Shown: positions 21,320 to 31,110 of the stretch, in pieces | Layout: each line of letters opens with the position of its first letter | Position numbering within the stretch: position 1 is the first letter of the stretch | From: Paraeggerthella sp964369725 | GTDB taxonomy: Bacteria; Actinomycetota; Coriobacteriia; Coriobacteriales; Eggerthellaceae | Direction of reading: 5' to 3' | Assembly: GCA_964369725.1 (NCBI GenBank) | Contig: CAYJGC010000013.1 | Location: 1 to 35,814, forward strand | Length of the DNA stretch: 35,814 nt | Position numbers and translations under genes: made by a program | Notes under the pieces: generated by a model | What the model was told of the DNA's origin: nothing | Database searches by the model: none | The model's input: the letters and a program-made list of their open reading frames with translations, nothing else

Positions 21320-23098
21320 GTGTTTGATGATTACAGACAAGCATTTCGGGTTCACAATAAAAGACAGAATCATTCCTCTGTGTCACCTACTATGGGCGTG
21401 GCGAATAATTCAAACAGAGCGGTTGTTGTCTTATTCCTATTCTTATTGTTAGCGGTGCTGTGCGGGCTGCGTCTTGTGTATCTACAGGTAATAGCTTCTC
21501 CAGAATTGTCTGCACAAGCTCAAGAAGCTCGCACGGTGCAATTTCCTATTGAAGCACGTCGCGGTACTATTTATGATCGCAACGGCACTGTGCTTGCAAC
21601 GAGTGTTGAGTCAACCACCATCTACGCAAATCCTATTGAAGTAGTTGATCCAAATGCTACTGCGTCTTCTCTTGCTTCGGTGCTAGGTGGAGAGGCACAG
21701 GATTATCTCCCTTTGCTTACTGCTGACGCAACTGAGTATTCAATCATTGAACGTATGGCGGACATTGAAATCGGTGAAAAGATAAAAAATCTTTATCTTG
21801 AGGGAATTTACTTTGCTACCGAATGGAAGCGTGAATATCCCAATGGATCTGTGGGTGGACAAGTCATAGGTCTATGCAGTCTTGAGGTTGACGAGGAGAG
21901 TGGTACCGAATATTACACAGGTATATCGGGTCTCGAGTTGTACTATGATGATATTTTGTCAGGGGAGGTCGGCTATTATGAGGCAGAGCGCGGAAGTGAT
22001 GGTACCCCAATCCCTGGGGGCGTTCATGAATCAACACCAGCGATTGACGGACAGGATATTATTGTATCTATTGACCTTGAACTGCAACAATACGTAGAAG
22101 AGCGCTTGATGCAGGACGCCGAAGGGCTGACCGCACAAGGAGGTAGTTCTATTGTTATGGATGCTTCAACGGGCGAGATATACGCAGCAGCCTCTTTGCC
22201 GCTTGCAGACCCTACAAACCGAAGCGAAATGGAGCCCGATGCTCCCTCCCTCAAAGTTGTAACAGACTTGTACGAACCAGGTTCAGTTTTTAAAACAGTA
22301 GCTATGATGGCGCTTCTTGAAGAAGGTGTGGTAACACCAGATACTGAGTTCTATTGTCCTTCATATTTGGTGGCAGATGAGTATATAGTTACTGACGCCG
22401 AAGAGCGTGGAGACATGGTCATGACACTAAGAGAGATTCTGAACGTTTCTTCTAATGTTGGAACGGCGCTTGCTGTAGAGGAAATGGGTTTTGACACATT
22501 TTATGAATATATCAATAAATATAATTTGCATACAAAAACTGACGTAGATTATCCTGGTGAAGGTGAGTACGGCACCGATTATCTCGGCTACTTATCTTCT
22601 TGGGAAAATTGGAGTACTATCGATAGTTACAGTATCTCTTTCGGTCAGGGGCTTTCGGTTACGCCCTTGCAGATTACCGGTTTTTATGCAGCTATTGCAA
22701 ATGAAGGCATAGAATGTACACCTCATTTTTTAATTGCGTTACCGCAAACAGGTGAAATTCCCGAGTACGAGACTGAAGTGATTATAGAAGATACTGAAGC
22801 TGTTGCCACTATGGTCGACATGCTTGAAACGGTAGTAACTGAAGGCACCGCTTCGTCTGCAGCTATTGAAGGCTATAACGTTGCCGGGAAAACTTCAACC
22901 GCAGAAATATATGACGAAGTGAATGGTGGATATATAGCAGGAGTTTACAATTCAGGCTTTATTGGTTTTTTGCCTGATGCCTCTCGTCAATTGGTTTGTT
23001 TTGTGGGTGCTAATGAGGTTCCGTATGGAAGCATCACTACACCGTTGTTTAAGGATATAATGTCTGCAGCAATTGATCGTTTTAACGTACATCCATAG
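21320..23098 (+). CDS. ftsI: Septal peptidoglycan transpeptidase FtsI (class B penicillin-binding protein)
   Basis: Crosslinks septal peptidoglycan with FtsW. GTG 21320 (AGGAG 10 bases upstream, 4 bases after ftsL) gives 592 residues: cytoplasmic tail, one membrane anchor (33-56), the pedestal signature ARRGTIYDRNG (79-89) and the transpeptidase domain. Active-site motifs are SVFK (322-325) and SSN (377-379). The third is KTS (524-526) in AGKTSTAEI, where class B enzymes normally have KTG. The serine in place of glycine is unusual but conservative in size. The sequence is rich in acidic residues and tyrosine. No C-terminal PASTA domains are visible. Confidence 0.95.
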   Translation: MFDDYRQAFRVHNKRQNHSSVSPTMGVANNSNRAVVVLFLFLLLAVLCGLRLVYLQVIASPELSAQAQEARTVQFPIEARRGTIYDRNGTVLATSVESTTIYANPIEVVDPNATASSLASVLGGEAQDYLPLLTADATEYSIIERMADIEIGEKIKNLYLEGIYFATEWKREYPNGSVGGQVIGLCSLEVDEESGTEYYTGISGLELYYDDILSGEVGYYEAERGSDGTPIPGGVHESTPAIDGQDIIVSIDLELQQYVEERLMQDAEGLTAQGGSSIVMDASTGEIYAAASLPLADPTNRSEMEPDAPSLKVVTDLYEPGSVFKTVAMMALLEEGVVTPDTEFYCPSYLVADEYIVTDAEERGDMVMTLREILNVSSNVGTALAVEEMGFDTFYEYINKYNLHTKTDVDYPGEGEYGTDYLGYLSSWENWSTIDSYSISFGQGLSVTPLQITGFYAAIANEGIECTPHFLIALPQTGEIPEYETEVIIEDTEAVATMVDMLETVVTEGTASSAAIEGYNVAGKTSTAEIYDEVNGGYIAGVYNSGFIGFLPDASRQLVCFVGANEVPYGSITTPLFKDIMSAAIDRFNVHP

Positions 23099-23108
23099 TG
23101 AGGTAGCC

Positions 23109-24608
23109 ATGAGTAAAACTTGTGTCGAGCTGTTTGCGGGAATGGACCGCACTATTATTGGCAACGCTAATGATAAAGTTGAAGGTATTGCGTATCGAAG
23201 TGATTGTGTAGAACCGGGCGACATGTTTTTTTGTATTGTCGGTTTAAACACTGATGGACACTCATATGCGCAAGATGCCATTAACCGTGGCGCAAGAGTG
23301 ATTGTGGTTGAGCGCAAAGTGTATTTAGCTGATGCAACCGACGTAACTGAAGTCGTGGTAAAAGACACGCGTAAAGCAATGGCTCACGCGGCAGCAAATT
23401 TTTTCGACCATCCTTCTCAAGATTTATCGCTCGTGGGTATTACGGGCACCAATGGTAAAACAACAACCTCTTATTTGACCGAGCATATAGCACGCGTAGC
23501 AGGAAAAAAAACAGGGGTTATCGGGACTGTTGGTATACGCATTGGAGATATGCAAGAAAAATCTTCACATACCACTCCTGAATCACCTGATCTTCAGCGT
23601 ATGTTTGCACGCATGCGTGATGAGCGCTGTAATATGGTGGCAATGGAGGTTAGTTCTCATGCGCTTGACCTTGAGCGCACGTGGGGTGTTCAGTTTGCGG
23701 TGACGGCCTTTACCAATCTTACACAAGATCACTTGGATTATCATCATACGTTTGAGGAATATTTCGAAGCAAAAGCGCGGCTTTTTTCTAAAGATTACTT
23801 AGCGCGTCGTGTCATTTGTATTGATAATAAATGGGGCAAAGAGTTGCTCCGTCGTTGTTCTGCTGCAGAGGACAGTGTTGTGACTACCGGATTTGATCCA
23901 TCTGCTCAAATCCATCCAGTAGAGGTTAGCTACGCCTCAACTCATACCGCTATAACGTTAGAAGTGTGCGGTACGCGCGTGACGTTTACGTATCCTTTGG
24001 TGGGTAGGTTTAACGTAGAAAACATTATGTGTGCTTTTGGAATAGGCATGCAGTTAGGTTTTGCAAAAGAGATAATTGTCGAGGCATTAGAAACAGCACC
24101 ACAAATTCCTGGGCGTCTCGAGCGTGTAAATGCAGCATCGGATGGAGGAATTTCAGTTTTTGTTGATTATGCGCATACGCCCGACGCTCTTGAAAAAGCA
24201 GTGTCCTCGGTAAAAGAGCTTACTGCAAAACGCACAATTTGCGTATTTGGCTGCGGAGGAGATCGTGATGCAAGCAAGCGTCCACTTATGGGACGTGCGG
24301 CACTTAAGGCGGATTATGTAGTAGTTACGTCTGATAATCCACGTACAGAAAAGCCCGAGGCTATTATTGAAGATATTGCTATCGGCATGGCTTCTGGTGT
24401 GGATCGCTTTGATATAAAAATTGACCGCCGTGAAGCAATCGCACATGCCTTAAGCCTCGCCAAAGAGGGAGACTCAGTCTTGATCGCAGGTAAAGGACAT
24501 GAAGACTATCAACTGGTCGCAGGTAAGGTGCTTTCGTTTGACGATTGTATTGTGGCGGCTGAAGAGCTTACGCGTTTGTATGGAAACAGCTCACATTCGC
24601 AGGGGTAG
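23109..24608 (+). CDS. murE: UDP-MurNAc-L-Ala-D-Glu: meso-diaminopimelate ligase MurE
   Basis: Cytoplasmic ATP-dependent ligase that adds the third amino acid to the peptidoglycan precursor. ATG 23109 follows GTGAGGTAGCC, 10 bases after ftsI; the frame is open to 23073 but within ftsI. The 499 residues have the Mur nucleotide loop GITGTNGKTTT (110-120), HTTPESPDLQR, the domain-3 hinge region FVDYAHTPDALE (351-362) and DNPR (409-412). DNPR is the known recognition motif for meso-diaminopimelate, as opposed to lysine-adding enzymes, so a DAP-type wall is predicted. murF follows after 2 bases. Confidence 0.96.
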   Translation: MSKTCVELFAGMDRTIIGNANDKVEGIAYRSDCVEPGDMFFCIVGLNTDGHSYAQDAINRGARVIVVERKVYLADATDVTEVVVKDTRKAMAHAAANFFDHPSQDLSLVGITGTNGKTTTSYLTEHIARVAGKKTGVIGTVGIRIGDMQEKSSHTTPESPDLQRMFARMRDERCNMVAMEVSSHALDLERTWGVQFAVTAFTNLTQDHLDYHHTFEEYFEAKARLFSKDYLARRVICIDNKWGKELLRRCSAAEDSVVTTGFDPSAQIHPVEVSYASTHTAITLEVCGTRVTFTYPLVGRFNVENIMCAFGIGMQLGFAKEIIVEALETAPQIPGRLERVNAASDGGISVFVDYAHTPDALEKAVSSVKELTAKRTICVFGCGGDRDASKRPLMGRAALKADYVVVTSDNPRTEKPEAIIEDIAIGMASGVDRFDIKIDRREAIAHALSLAKEGDSVLIAGKGHEDYQLVAGKVLSFDDCIVAAEELTRLYGNSSHSQG

Positions 24609-24610
24609 GT

Positions 24611-26104
24611 ATGCGTTTAACAATTTCGGAAATAGCTAAGGCCACTAACGGTGTGGTTGTGGTGCCTCCATCTAGTGATGGCAAAATAATTGAAACACTA
24701 ACGTGGGATTCCCGTGAGGTCACGCAAGACTCATTGTATCTAGCGCTTCCGGGTGAACGAGTGGATGGTCATGATTTCGTAAGCTCCTCTTTAGATTTAG
24801 GCGCAGCTTGTGTGATCACTACTCAGCCGTTAGATGAAGCGGTGCTTGCTGCTGCACAGATGAAGGGGGCAGGCATCATTCAGGTGGACGACACGGCGCA
24901 GGCCATCATTGATCTTGCTCGTGAATGGAGAACTCGTCTCAAGGGGCGTGTCATTGCTCTTACGGGGTCTGCGGGAAAAACAACCACGAAGAATCTCATT
25001 CGCGATGTGCTTGCAAGCGCTCACTCAGTCGTAGCAACAACCGGTAATCAAAATAATGAATTAGGTGTGCCAAAAACATTGCTTAATGCTCATGAAGACA
25101 CGGAAGTTGTTGTAGTTGAAATGGGCATGCGTGGTTTGGGTCAACTAACACAGTTGTGCGAATTCGTTCGTCCCGACTGGGGTCTTATTGTTAATGTGGG
25201 CGAGAGTCATATTGAGCTTTTAGGAAGTAGAAAAAATGTAGCGCGAGCTAAAGCAGAACTGTTGGAATCCTTGCCAGACCAATCAGGTTTCGCTTTTGTA
25301 AACTTAGACGATGAGTTTTCACAATTTGTTTGCGAAGAAGCCAGCTTAGGTGGCCGCAAGGTGAAAACAGTTTCTTTTGATGGCTCAACAAAAGCTAGTT
25401 TGCGAATGTCTCCAGATAATTTTGATGGTCTGCAGGAGATGTGTCGCGTGGTTTGGGCTGAAGCAATCGAGCTTGATGCACAAAGCTGCCCTCACTTTAC
25501 TTTATATTTTAGAGGTTTTGATACCCCAGATAAAGATGAAGAAGTGGTCAAATCATCTCTTCGTTTGCGTGGCTTGCACAATGTGGCAAATGCCTGTGCC
25601 GCTGCAGCGGTAGCACGCACTTTTGGCATGACGCCTAAGGCTATTGCAGAGGCATTGAGTCGTGTAGAGCCAGAAAGCGGACGTCAGGAAATGCTGCGAG
25701 CCTCTAATGGTGCAACGGTGATCAATGATGCTTATAATGCAAACCCCGATTCTATGTGTGCCTCTTTGGCAACGTTTGCTGCAATTGAAGTGCAGGGTAG
25801 GCGCATAGCGGTTCTCGGCGATATGGGTGAGTTAGGTAGTTTTGCCAATGAATGCCACGAACGTGTGGGCATATACGCAGCATCTTTGCCGATTGATGTC
25901 TTGGTTTGTGTAGGAGATTTGGCGAATATTATTGCCGCTAGTGCAAAAGAGGCGGGGATGAATCCATCTAGTATAGTATGCTCTTCAGCTCTTGATGAAG
26001 CGCTGACGTACGTACAAAGTAATCTCGAACCAGATGATGCTGTTTTGCTTAAAGCATCGCATTTTATGGGTTTTGAAAAGATAGCTGAAGGGCTGGTTTC
26101 ATAG
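24611..26104 (+). CDS. murF: UDP-MurNAc-tripeptide: D-Ala-D-Ala ligase MurF
   Basis: Adds D-alanyl-D-alanine to complete the pentapeptide precursor. The 497 residues carry the Mur ATP loop ALTGSAGKTTTKN (about 115-127), the carbamylated-lysine/metal region NVGESHIELLGS, and the domain-3 motif VINDAYNANPDSM, the last being specific to MurF. ATG 24611 has AGGGGTAGGT directly before it. It is flanked by murE (2 bases) and mraY (1 base), so the three are translated in series. Confidence 0.96.
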   Translation: MRLTISEIAKATNGVVVVPPSSDGKIIETLTWDSREVTQDSLYLALPGERVDGHDFVSSSLDLGAACVITTQPLDEAVLAAAQMKGAGIIQVDDTAQAIIDLAREWRTRLKGRVIALTGSAGKTTTKNLIRDVLASAHSVVATTGNQNNELGVPKTLLNAHEDTEVVVVEMGMRGLGQLTQLCEFVRPDWGLIVNVGESHIELLGSRKNVARAKAELLESLPDQSGFAFVNLDDEFSQFVCEEASLGGRKVKTVSFDGSTKASLRMSPDNFDGLQEMCRVVWAEAIELDAQSCPHFTLYFRGFDTPDKDEEVVKSSLRLRGLHNVANACAAAAVARTFGMTPKAIAEALSRVEPESGRQEMLRASNGATVINDAYNANPDSMCASLATFAAIEVQGRRIAVLGDMGELGSFANECHERVGIYAASLPIDVLVCVGDLANIIAASAKEAGMNPSSIVCSSALDEALTYVQSNLEPDDAVLLKASHFMGFEKIAEGLVS

Positions 26105-26105
26105 T

Positions 26106-27152
26106 ATGTTGCATGGAATTGCATCTTATCCAACATTTCTTGTGTTTGTGGCAATTGTGATTGCCGTTGTTGTTACCGTGGTATTAATGCCGCTGTTGAT
26201 TAAATTTCTTCGAGCAAGTCAAATTGGACAACAGGTTCGTGCAGATGGGCCAGAAAGTCACTTAGTAAAGCAAGGTACACCAACTATGGGCGGTGTTGTT
26301 ATGCTTATCGCGGTGACTATTGCGGTACTGTTGGTTGAGGGTGTATCTCTCGAAATAGGAGTTTTGCTGGGAGCTATTATTTTTACCGGCGCTCTTGGCT
26401 TGGTAGACGATGCTTCAAAAGTAGTAAAAGAACGCTCTTTGGGTTTAACTCCTAAGGCAAAGCTTATTGGCCAGTTTAGTATTGCTGTCGTTTTTTGCTT
26501 GGTTGCCGTTAATCTATTAGGAATCGAACCTACCGTGTCAATTCCCTTTGTAATTACGTTTGACCTCGGGGTTTTTACGACAATTATCCCGATAGGAGAG
26601 GGCGTTTCAATCCCTTGGCTTTATCTTTTGTTTGTTTCAGTTTTGTTGGTAGGTATGTGTAATGCAGTAAACCTTACTGATGGTCTCGACGGTCTTGCGG
26701 CAGGCACAGTTATGATTGTTATGATAGTTATGGCTGCAATTGCTTATACGGCAGACATGCTTGCCCCTGCTGTAGTAAGCGCTTCAATTGCAGGTGCTTG
26801 CATAGGATTTTTGTGGTTCAATTCTTTTCCTGCAGATATATTTATGGGAGACACGGGATCTTTGGCTTTGGGAATGTCGCTGGGCTGCTTAGCAATCCTC
26901 ACTAAGACCGAATTCATCGTTCTTATAGTTGGCGGCTTATTCGTTGCTGAAGCGTTGTCTGTTATGGTGCAAGTTATGTATTACAAAAAAACAAAAAAGC
27001 GCATTTTTTTAATGGCGCCACTGCATCATCATTTTGAGAAAAAAGGCTGGAGTGAGATAAAGGTTGTTGTTCGTTTTTGGATAATATCCGGCGGATTGGC
27101 TGCTACGGGTTTTTCGCTATATTTTGCCGAGTCTCTTATGGCAGCGGTGTAG
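26106..27152 (+). CDS. mraY: Phospho-N-acetylmuramoyl-pentapeptide transferase MraY
   Basis: Integral membrane enzyme that transfers phospho-MurNAc-pentapeptide to undecaprenyl phosphate, making lipid I. The 348 residues have about ten transmembrane helices and the family motifs QGTPTMGG, LVDDASK (catalytic DD), NLTDGLDGLAAG, FMGDTGSLALG and APLHHHFEKKGW. ATG 26106 begins one base after the murF stop with no strong ribosome site of its own, so translation is probably coupled. Confidence 0.97.
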   Translation: MLHGIASYPTFLVFVAIVIAVVVTVVLMPLLIKFLRASQIGQQVRADGPESHLVKQGTPTMGGVVMLIAVTIAVLLVEGVSLEIGVLLGAIIFTGALGLVDDASKVVKERSLGLTPKAKLIGQFSIAVVFCLVAVNLLGIEPTVSIPFVITFDLGVFTTIIPIGEGVSIPWLYLLFVSVLLVGMCNAVNLTDGLDGLAAGTVMIVMIVMAAIAYTADMLAPAVVSASIAGACIGFLWFNSFPADIFMGDTGSLALGMSLGCLAILTKTEFIVLIVGGLFVAEALSVMVQVMYYKKTKKRIFLMAPLHHHFEKKGWSEIKVVVRFWIISGGLAATGFSLYFAESLMAAV

Positions 27153-27155
27153 CAT

Positions 27156-28655
27156 ATGGTTTCTGAAGTATTTGATACAAGTAAAAAGCAAGCGCCTTTA
27201 AACTTGGGGCGCGTACTTGTTTTAGGGTTGGGAAAAACGGGACGTGCTACTCTTCAGTATCTTGCGAAAATCCAGAATCGATGTGAAAGCATGTGTGTTG
27301 CATCAGGAAAACTAACTCCTGACGATGAGTGTTTTATTTCGGACATAAAGAAACAGGTAGACATTGAAACACAGCTTCCCCGCAACACGGTTCAAGGTTG
27401 CTTTGATCTTTGTATAGTGAGTCCGGGTATTCCCCAAAAATCTGCGATATATCAAAGTGCCGCGCAAAATAGTACGGAAATTATTAGCGAAGTTGAATTT
27501 GCCTGGAGAGAAAGCGCCGCGGACAGTACTTGGATTGCCATTACGGGAACGAATGGCAAAACAACGGTAACTGCCATGTTGATGCATGTTTTGAAAGAGG
27601 CTGGTCTGAGGGCAAGTGCGGTAGGCAATATTGGCGATACCTGTATTCAGGCGGTAAGTGCAGGTATTACACAAGTGTATGTAGCCGAAGTCTCTTCTTA
27701 TCAGCTGTCTTCCACAGTCAACTTTGCTCCTCGTGTTGCAGTCTTGCTCAACATTACCCCCGATCACCTTGCGTGGCATGGTTCTTTCGAGGCGTATCGT
27801 GATGCGAAGTATACTATTTTAAAGAATCTCCACCATGAAAAAGATTCTGTTGCTGTGCTTGATGCCACCAACCCTGTTGTATTGGACGAAATACGACGTA
27901 TTAAAGGCAAATCACTACAAGAGCGCGGATTTGACTATGTGCCCGTGGGAACAAAAGAAGGCCTGTATGGCGACATGCGGCTTGCGTGTGGCAGCAGTAA
28001 CGCAGCATTTTTAGATGACAAGGAAATGATGCATATTGCTTGGGATGGTCGTGAGGAAGTTCTTCTTTCTTCCCAAGACCTGCACCTAAAGGGTGAGCAT
28101 AATATCTGTAACGCTTTAGTGTGCGCCGCTGCAGCTTTGGTGTGTACCTCAAATCTTTCTGCGGTGATCGAAGGACTCCGCAATTTTGCACCGTTGGAGC
28201 ACCGCAATGAACCTTGTGGCAAAGTGGGCGAGGTAGCATGCTTTAATGACTCAAAAGCAACCAATGTTGATGCTACTCTTAAAGCGCTTACTGCTTTTAC
28301 ATACGTAAAACCCGTCATAATGCTTGGCGGGGAAGATAAAGGAACAAATCTTGATTCCCTGGTCGAAGGAGTCCAAAGACAGGCTGCTGCAGCAGTGTGT
28401 TATGGCGCTGCAGGCATGCGTTTTTTAGAAGCCTTTCAAGATGAATCAAATCAGGCTTCGCAAGGCTTTGAAGCTACGTATGCAAGCAATCTCGAAGAGG
28501 CGTTTTACAAAGCTTTGGCGCTTGCGCAGCCTCAGGGAGTAGTGTTGCTTTCGCCTGCATGCGCTTCATTCGATGAATTCACTTCCTTTGAGCAACGCGG
28601 CAGTGTTTTTAAGCAATTGGTCAAAGATGGCGCAGGCGCGCTTGAGGCAGTGTAG
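27156..28655 (+). CDS. murD: UDP-MurNAc-L-alanine: D-glutamate ligase MurD
   Basis: Adds D-glutamate to UDP-MurNAc-L-Ala. The 499 residues start with a Rossmann-like domain (VLVLGLGKTGRATLQYL, about 20-36), then the Mur ligase ATP loop WIAITGTNGKTTVTAM, YVAEVSSYQLSST, LNITPDHLAWHGSFEAY, and in domain 3 FNDSKATNVDATLKAL and SPACASFDEF, both typical of MurD. At about 500 residues it is longer than the roughly 450 of many MurD, with extra sequence around residues 260-300. It starts 3 bases after mraY. Confidence 0.96.
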   Translation: MVSEVFDTSKKQAPLNLGRVLVLGLGKTGRATLQYLAKIQNRCESMCVASGKLTPDDECFISDIKKQVDIETQLPRNTVQGCFDLCIVSPGIPQKSAIYQSAAQNSTEIISEVEFAWRESAADSTWIAITGTNGKTTVTAMLMHVLKEAGLRASAVGNIGDTCIQAVSAGITQVYVAEVSSYQLSSTVNFAPRVAVLLNITPDHLAWHGSFEAYRDAKYTILKNLHHEKDSVAVLDATNPVVLDEIRRIKGKSLQERGFDYVPVGTKEGLYGDMRLACGSSNAAFLDDKEMMHIAWDGREEVLLSSQDLHLKGEHNICNALVCAAAALVCTSNLSAVIEGLRNFAPLEHRNEPCGKVGEVACFNDSKATNVDATLKALTAFTYVKPVIMLGGEDKGTNLDSLVEGVQRQAAAAVCYGAAGMRFLEAFQDESNQASQGFEATYASNLEEAFYKALALAQPQGVVLLSPACASFDEFTSFEQRGSVFKQLVKDGAGALEAV

Positions 28656-28663
28656 GTTGTTGC

Positions 28664-29941
28664 ATGACAAAGATTCAGCGTGATAAAAGTGATGTTTCTT
28701 CTGAAGTGATGATGCCCCGTATCCTCTTGTTGCTATCTACGCTTGCGTTGTTGCTTCTGGGTTTTGTTATGGTGTATTCAACATCCTCTGTTATCGCGCT
28801 GTCGGAAGCTGAAGTAGTGCAAGAAGCAAGCGCTATTGGTGACGTTTCAAGCCAGATGTTGTTTGCCGTAATTGGTATCGTTGCCGCATTGGCTATCTGG
28901 AAGTTTTTACCTTGTGATATATGGCGGGGGAATTTTGTCTGGATTGCTTGGGGGATTGCTGCGGCGTTTTTGGTAGCAACCCTTCTATTTGGTACAGGCG
29001 AAGCAGAATGGGGCGCAAATCGCTGGATTATCATTGGCGGAATGAGCCTCCAAGGTTCAGAGTTCGCGAAAATTGCCCTCATTCTTGTTGCGGCGCGCAT
29101 ATTTACTGATTTCCGTGAAGGTCAACTTGGTCTTGGTCAAGGTTTAGTCATGCTGCTCGTTATGATTGTTGTGCCGGTTTTGCTCATTATGGGGGCTCAG
29201 TCGGACTTGGGAACAGCCATGATTTGTGTCGTGGGTATTCTTGCTGTCATGTGGTTGGGGGAAGTTCCTCTACGAATCATGCTTATACTAATAGCTGCGG
29301 TAATTGTTGTGGGTCTGGTAGCAATTTTCGGTGCGGACTATCGACGTGAGCGTCTCATGGTGTTTTTAGACCCATGGAATGATGGTCAGGGTGGATACGG
29401 CACGGGATATCAGCTTATACATTCATGGTATGCATTAGCGGGCGGCGGTTTATTTGGTGTAGGCTTAGGGAATTCGTATGAGAAGTATTTGTATCTCACA
29501 CAGTCAGATACCGACTTTATTTTCGCCATTATTGGGGAAGAGTTAGGTTTACTGGGAGCTTTGTTTGTTATTGTTCTTTTTCTTGTATTTTTATATGCAG
29601 GTATGCGCATTGCTCTTTCTTCGTCGAATAACATAGGTGTGATGATTGCAGGCGGCCTTACTATTATGATTGCTTTTCAGGCTTTTTTGAATATTGCCAT
29701 GGTAATAGGTTGCTTTCCTATTGTTGGTAAGCCGCTTCCGTTTATTTCTTCAGGTGGCTCGGCAATGATTGCAAATCTTATGATGGTTGGCCTTATACTG
29801 TCGGTATCTCAAGATGCGGGTGGTCCAAGCGTATATGATCGTCGAAGAGACAATCTTCGTATTGTTCGCACGAATGACCAGGATCGTGAGCGCAGAAGTT
29901 CTGCGCGTTCGCGCATGACAGTTGTTAAAGGTGGGAGATAA
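28664..29941 (+). CDS. ftsW: Septal peptidoglycan glycosyltransferase FtsW
   Basis: SEDS-family polymerase that makes glycan strands from lipid II at the septum, working with FtsI. The 425 residues have about ten transmembrane helices. Marks are VMVYSTSSV in the first helix, GANRWIIIGGMSLQGSEFAKIALIL (a long SEDS signature; residues about 119-143), GAQSDLGTAM, the extracellular loop with YGTGYQLIHSWYALAGGGLFGVG, TDFIFAIIGEELGLLG and KPLPFISSGGSAM. The C-terminus is a charged cytoplasmic tail rich in R, D and S. RodA is the alternative, but the dcw location favours FtsW. Confidence 0.95.
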   Translation: MTKIQRDKSDVSSEVMMPRILLLLSTLALLLLGFVMVYSTSSVIALSEAEVVQEASAIGDVSSQMLFAVIGIVAALAIWKFLPCDIWRGNFVWIAWGIAAAFLVATLLFGTGEAEWGANRWIIIGGMSLQGSEFAKIALILVAARIFTDFREGQLGLGQGLVMLLVMIVVPVLLIMGAQSDLGTAMICVVGILAVMWLGEVPLRIMLILIAAVIVVGLVAIFGADYRRERLMVFLDPWNDGQGGYGTGYQLIHSWYALAGGGLFGVGLGNSYEKYLYLTQSDTDFIFAIIGEELGLLGALFVIVLFLVFLYAGMRIALSSSNNIGVMIAGGLTIMIAFQAFLNIAMVIGCFPIVGKPLPFISSGGSAMIANLMMVGLILSVSQDAGGPSVYDRRRDNLRIVRTNDQDRERRSSARSRMTVVKGGR

Positions 29942-29945
29942 CATT

Positions 29946-31052
29946 ATGCGTATAGTGCTTTCAGGTGGTGGCACGGCGGGGCATATTACGCCAGCTCTTG
30001 CGCTTGCTGAAGAGCTCGTTGACCGTGGTCACGAAGTGTGTTTTGCGGGAACGCCAAAAGGGGTAGAGTCTCGGCTTGTCCCTGCAGCGGGTATTGAATT
30101 CGTACCTTTTGAAGCTCAGGGGTTCAATCGTTCCCATCCGCTTACCCTCCCAAAGGCCTTGACGACCATACAAAAAAGCACAAAGCTTGCCAAAGCATGG
30201 TTCAAGAAAGAACGTCCTCATGCGGTGGTTGGTTTTGGAGGATATGTTTGCATTCCTGTGGGTCGTGCGGCAGAGCAGCTGGGTATTCCCGTGGTGGTTC
30301 ATGAGCAAAATTCAGTCATGGGTTTAGCAAATAAATATCTGGCAAAACGAGCAGAAGCAATATGTCTTACGTATGAGCAAGCAAAGCAGGCATTGCCTGC
30401 ATCGGCTCCTACGGTGATTACGGGTAATCCTATTCGAAAAAGTGTTTTTGAGGCAACCCGAGAAGAAGGTCGTGAAGTTTTTGGTATCCCTCAAGACGTT
30501 ATTGTGCTTTTAATAACGGGGGGTAGTTTGGGTGCTCGTCATCTTAATCAAGCGTTGGTGAAGCATAAAAAAATGTTGTTATCGCATAAAGACCTGTATA
30601 TCATTCATGTAACCGGACCTAAAGAACTTGAGCGTGTAACGTCAAGCCTAGCTTTGTCAGACGAGGAACAGCAGCGCTGGCACCTATATGGCTATGTTGA
30701 TGGAATGGGAAATGCCATGGCTGCAGCCGATGCCATTGTTTCGCGTGCAGGAGCTAGTTCTCTCGCAGAAATATCCGCACGCGCATTGCCTGCTTTACTG
30801 GTGCCTTTTCCTTATGCCACCGAAGACCACCAAACAACCAATGCGCGCGCCTGTGTCGAAGCAGGTGTAGCCTTTATGGTTGCCGATTCAGAGGTCGAAG
30901 GCTTAGAGTTTGAAGGCTACCTCCGAACACTCATTGAGAAGGGTGAAGTGAGGCTAAAAATGTCACAAGCCGCACAAGCGCAAGAAGCAAAAAACGCAGT
31001 AAGTCTTTTGGCAGATGTAGTTGTTGAAGCTGCTTCAAAAAACCGTGCATAG
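29946..31052 (+). CDS. murG: Lipid II-forming N-acetylglucosaminyltransferase MurG
   Basis: Membrane-associated GT28 enzyme that adds GlcNAc to lipid I. ATG 29946 (GGGAG 9 bases upstream, 4 bases after ftsW) gives 368 residues starting MRIVLSGGGTAGHITPALAL. Marks are PHAVVGFGGYVCIPVGRAA, VVHEQNSVMGLANKYLA, VITGNPIR, LITGGSLGARHLNQAL and VSRAGASSLAEISARALPALLVPFP, covering both Rossmann domains and the UDP-GlcNAc site. The frame is open 24 bases further upstream, but that overlaps ftsW and lacks a ribosome site. Confidence 0.96.
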   Translation: MRIVLSGGGTAGHITPALALAEELVDRGHEVCFAGTPKGVESRLVPAAGIEFVPFEAQGFNRSHPLTLPKALTTIQKSTKLAKAWFKKERPHAVVGFGGYVCIPVGRAAEQLGIPVVVHEQNSVMGLANKYLAKRAEAICLTYEQAKQALPASAPTVITGNPIRKSVFEATREEGREVFGIPQDVIVLLITGGSLGARHLNQALVKHKKMLLSHKDLYIIHVTGPKELERVTSSLALSDEEQQRWHLYGYVDGMGNAMAAADAIVSRAGASSLAEISARALPALLVPFPYATEDHQTTNARACVEAGVAFMVADSEVEGLEFEGYLRTLIEKGEVRLKMSQAAQAQEAKNAVSLLADVVVEAASKNRA

Positions 31053-31110
31053 TTTATGATGCGTTACAATACGCAATGATTGCAAGACAAGAGAAGTTGA
31101 AGGGCGCAAA

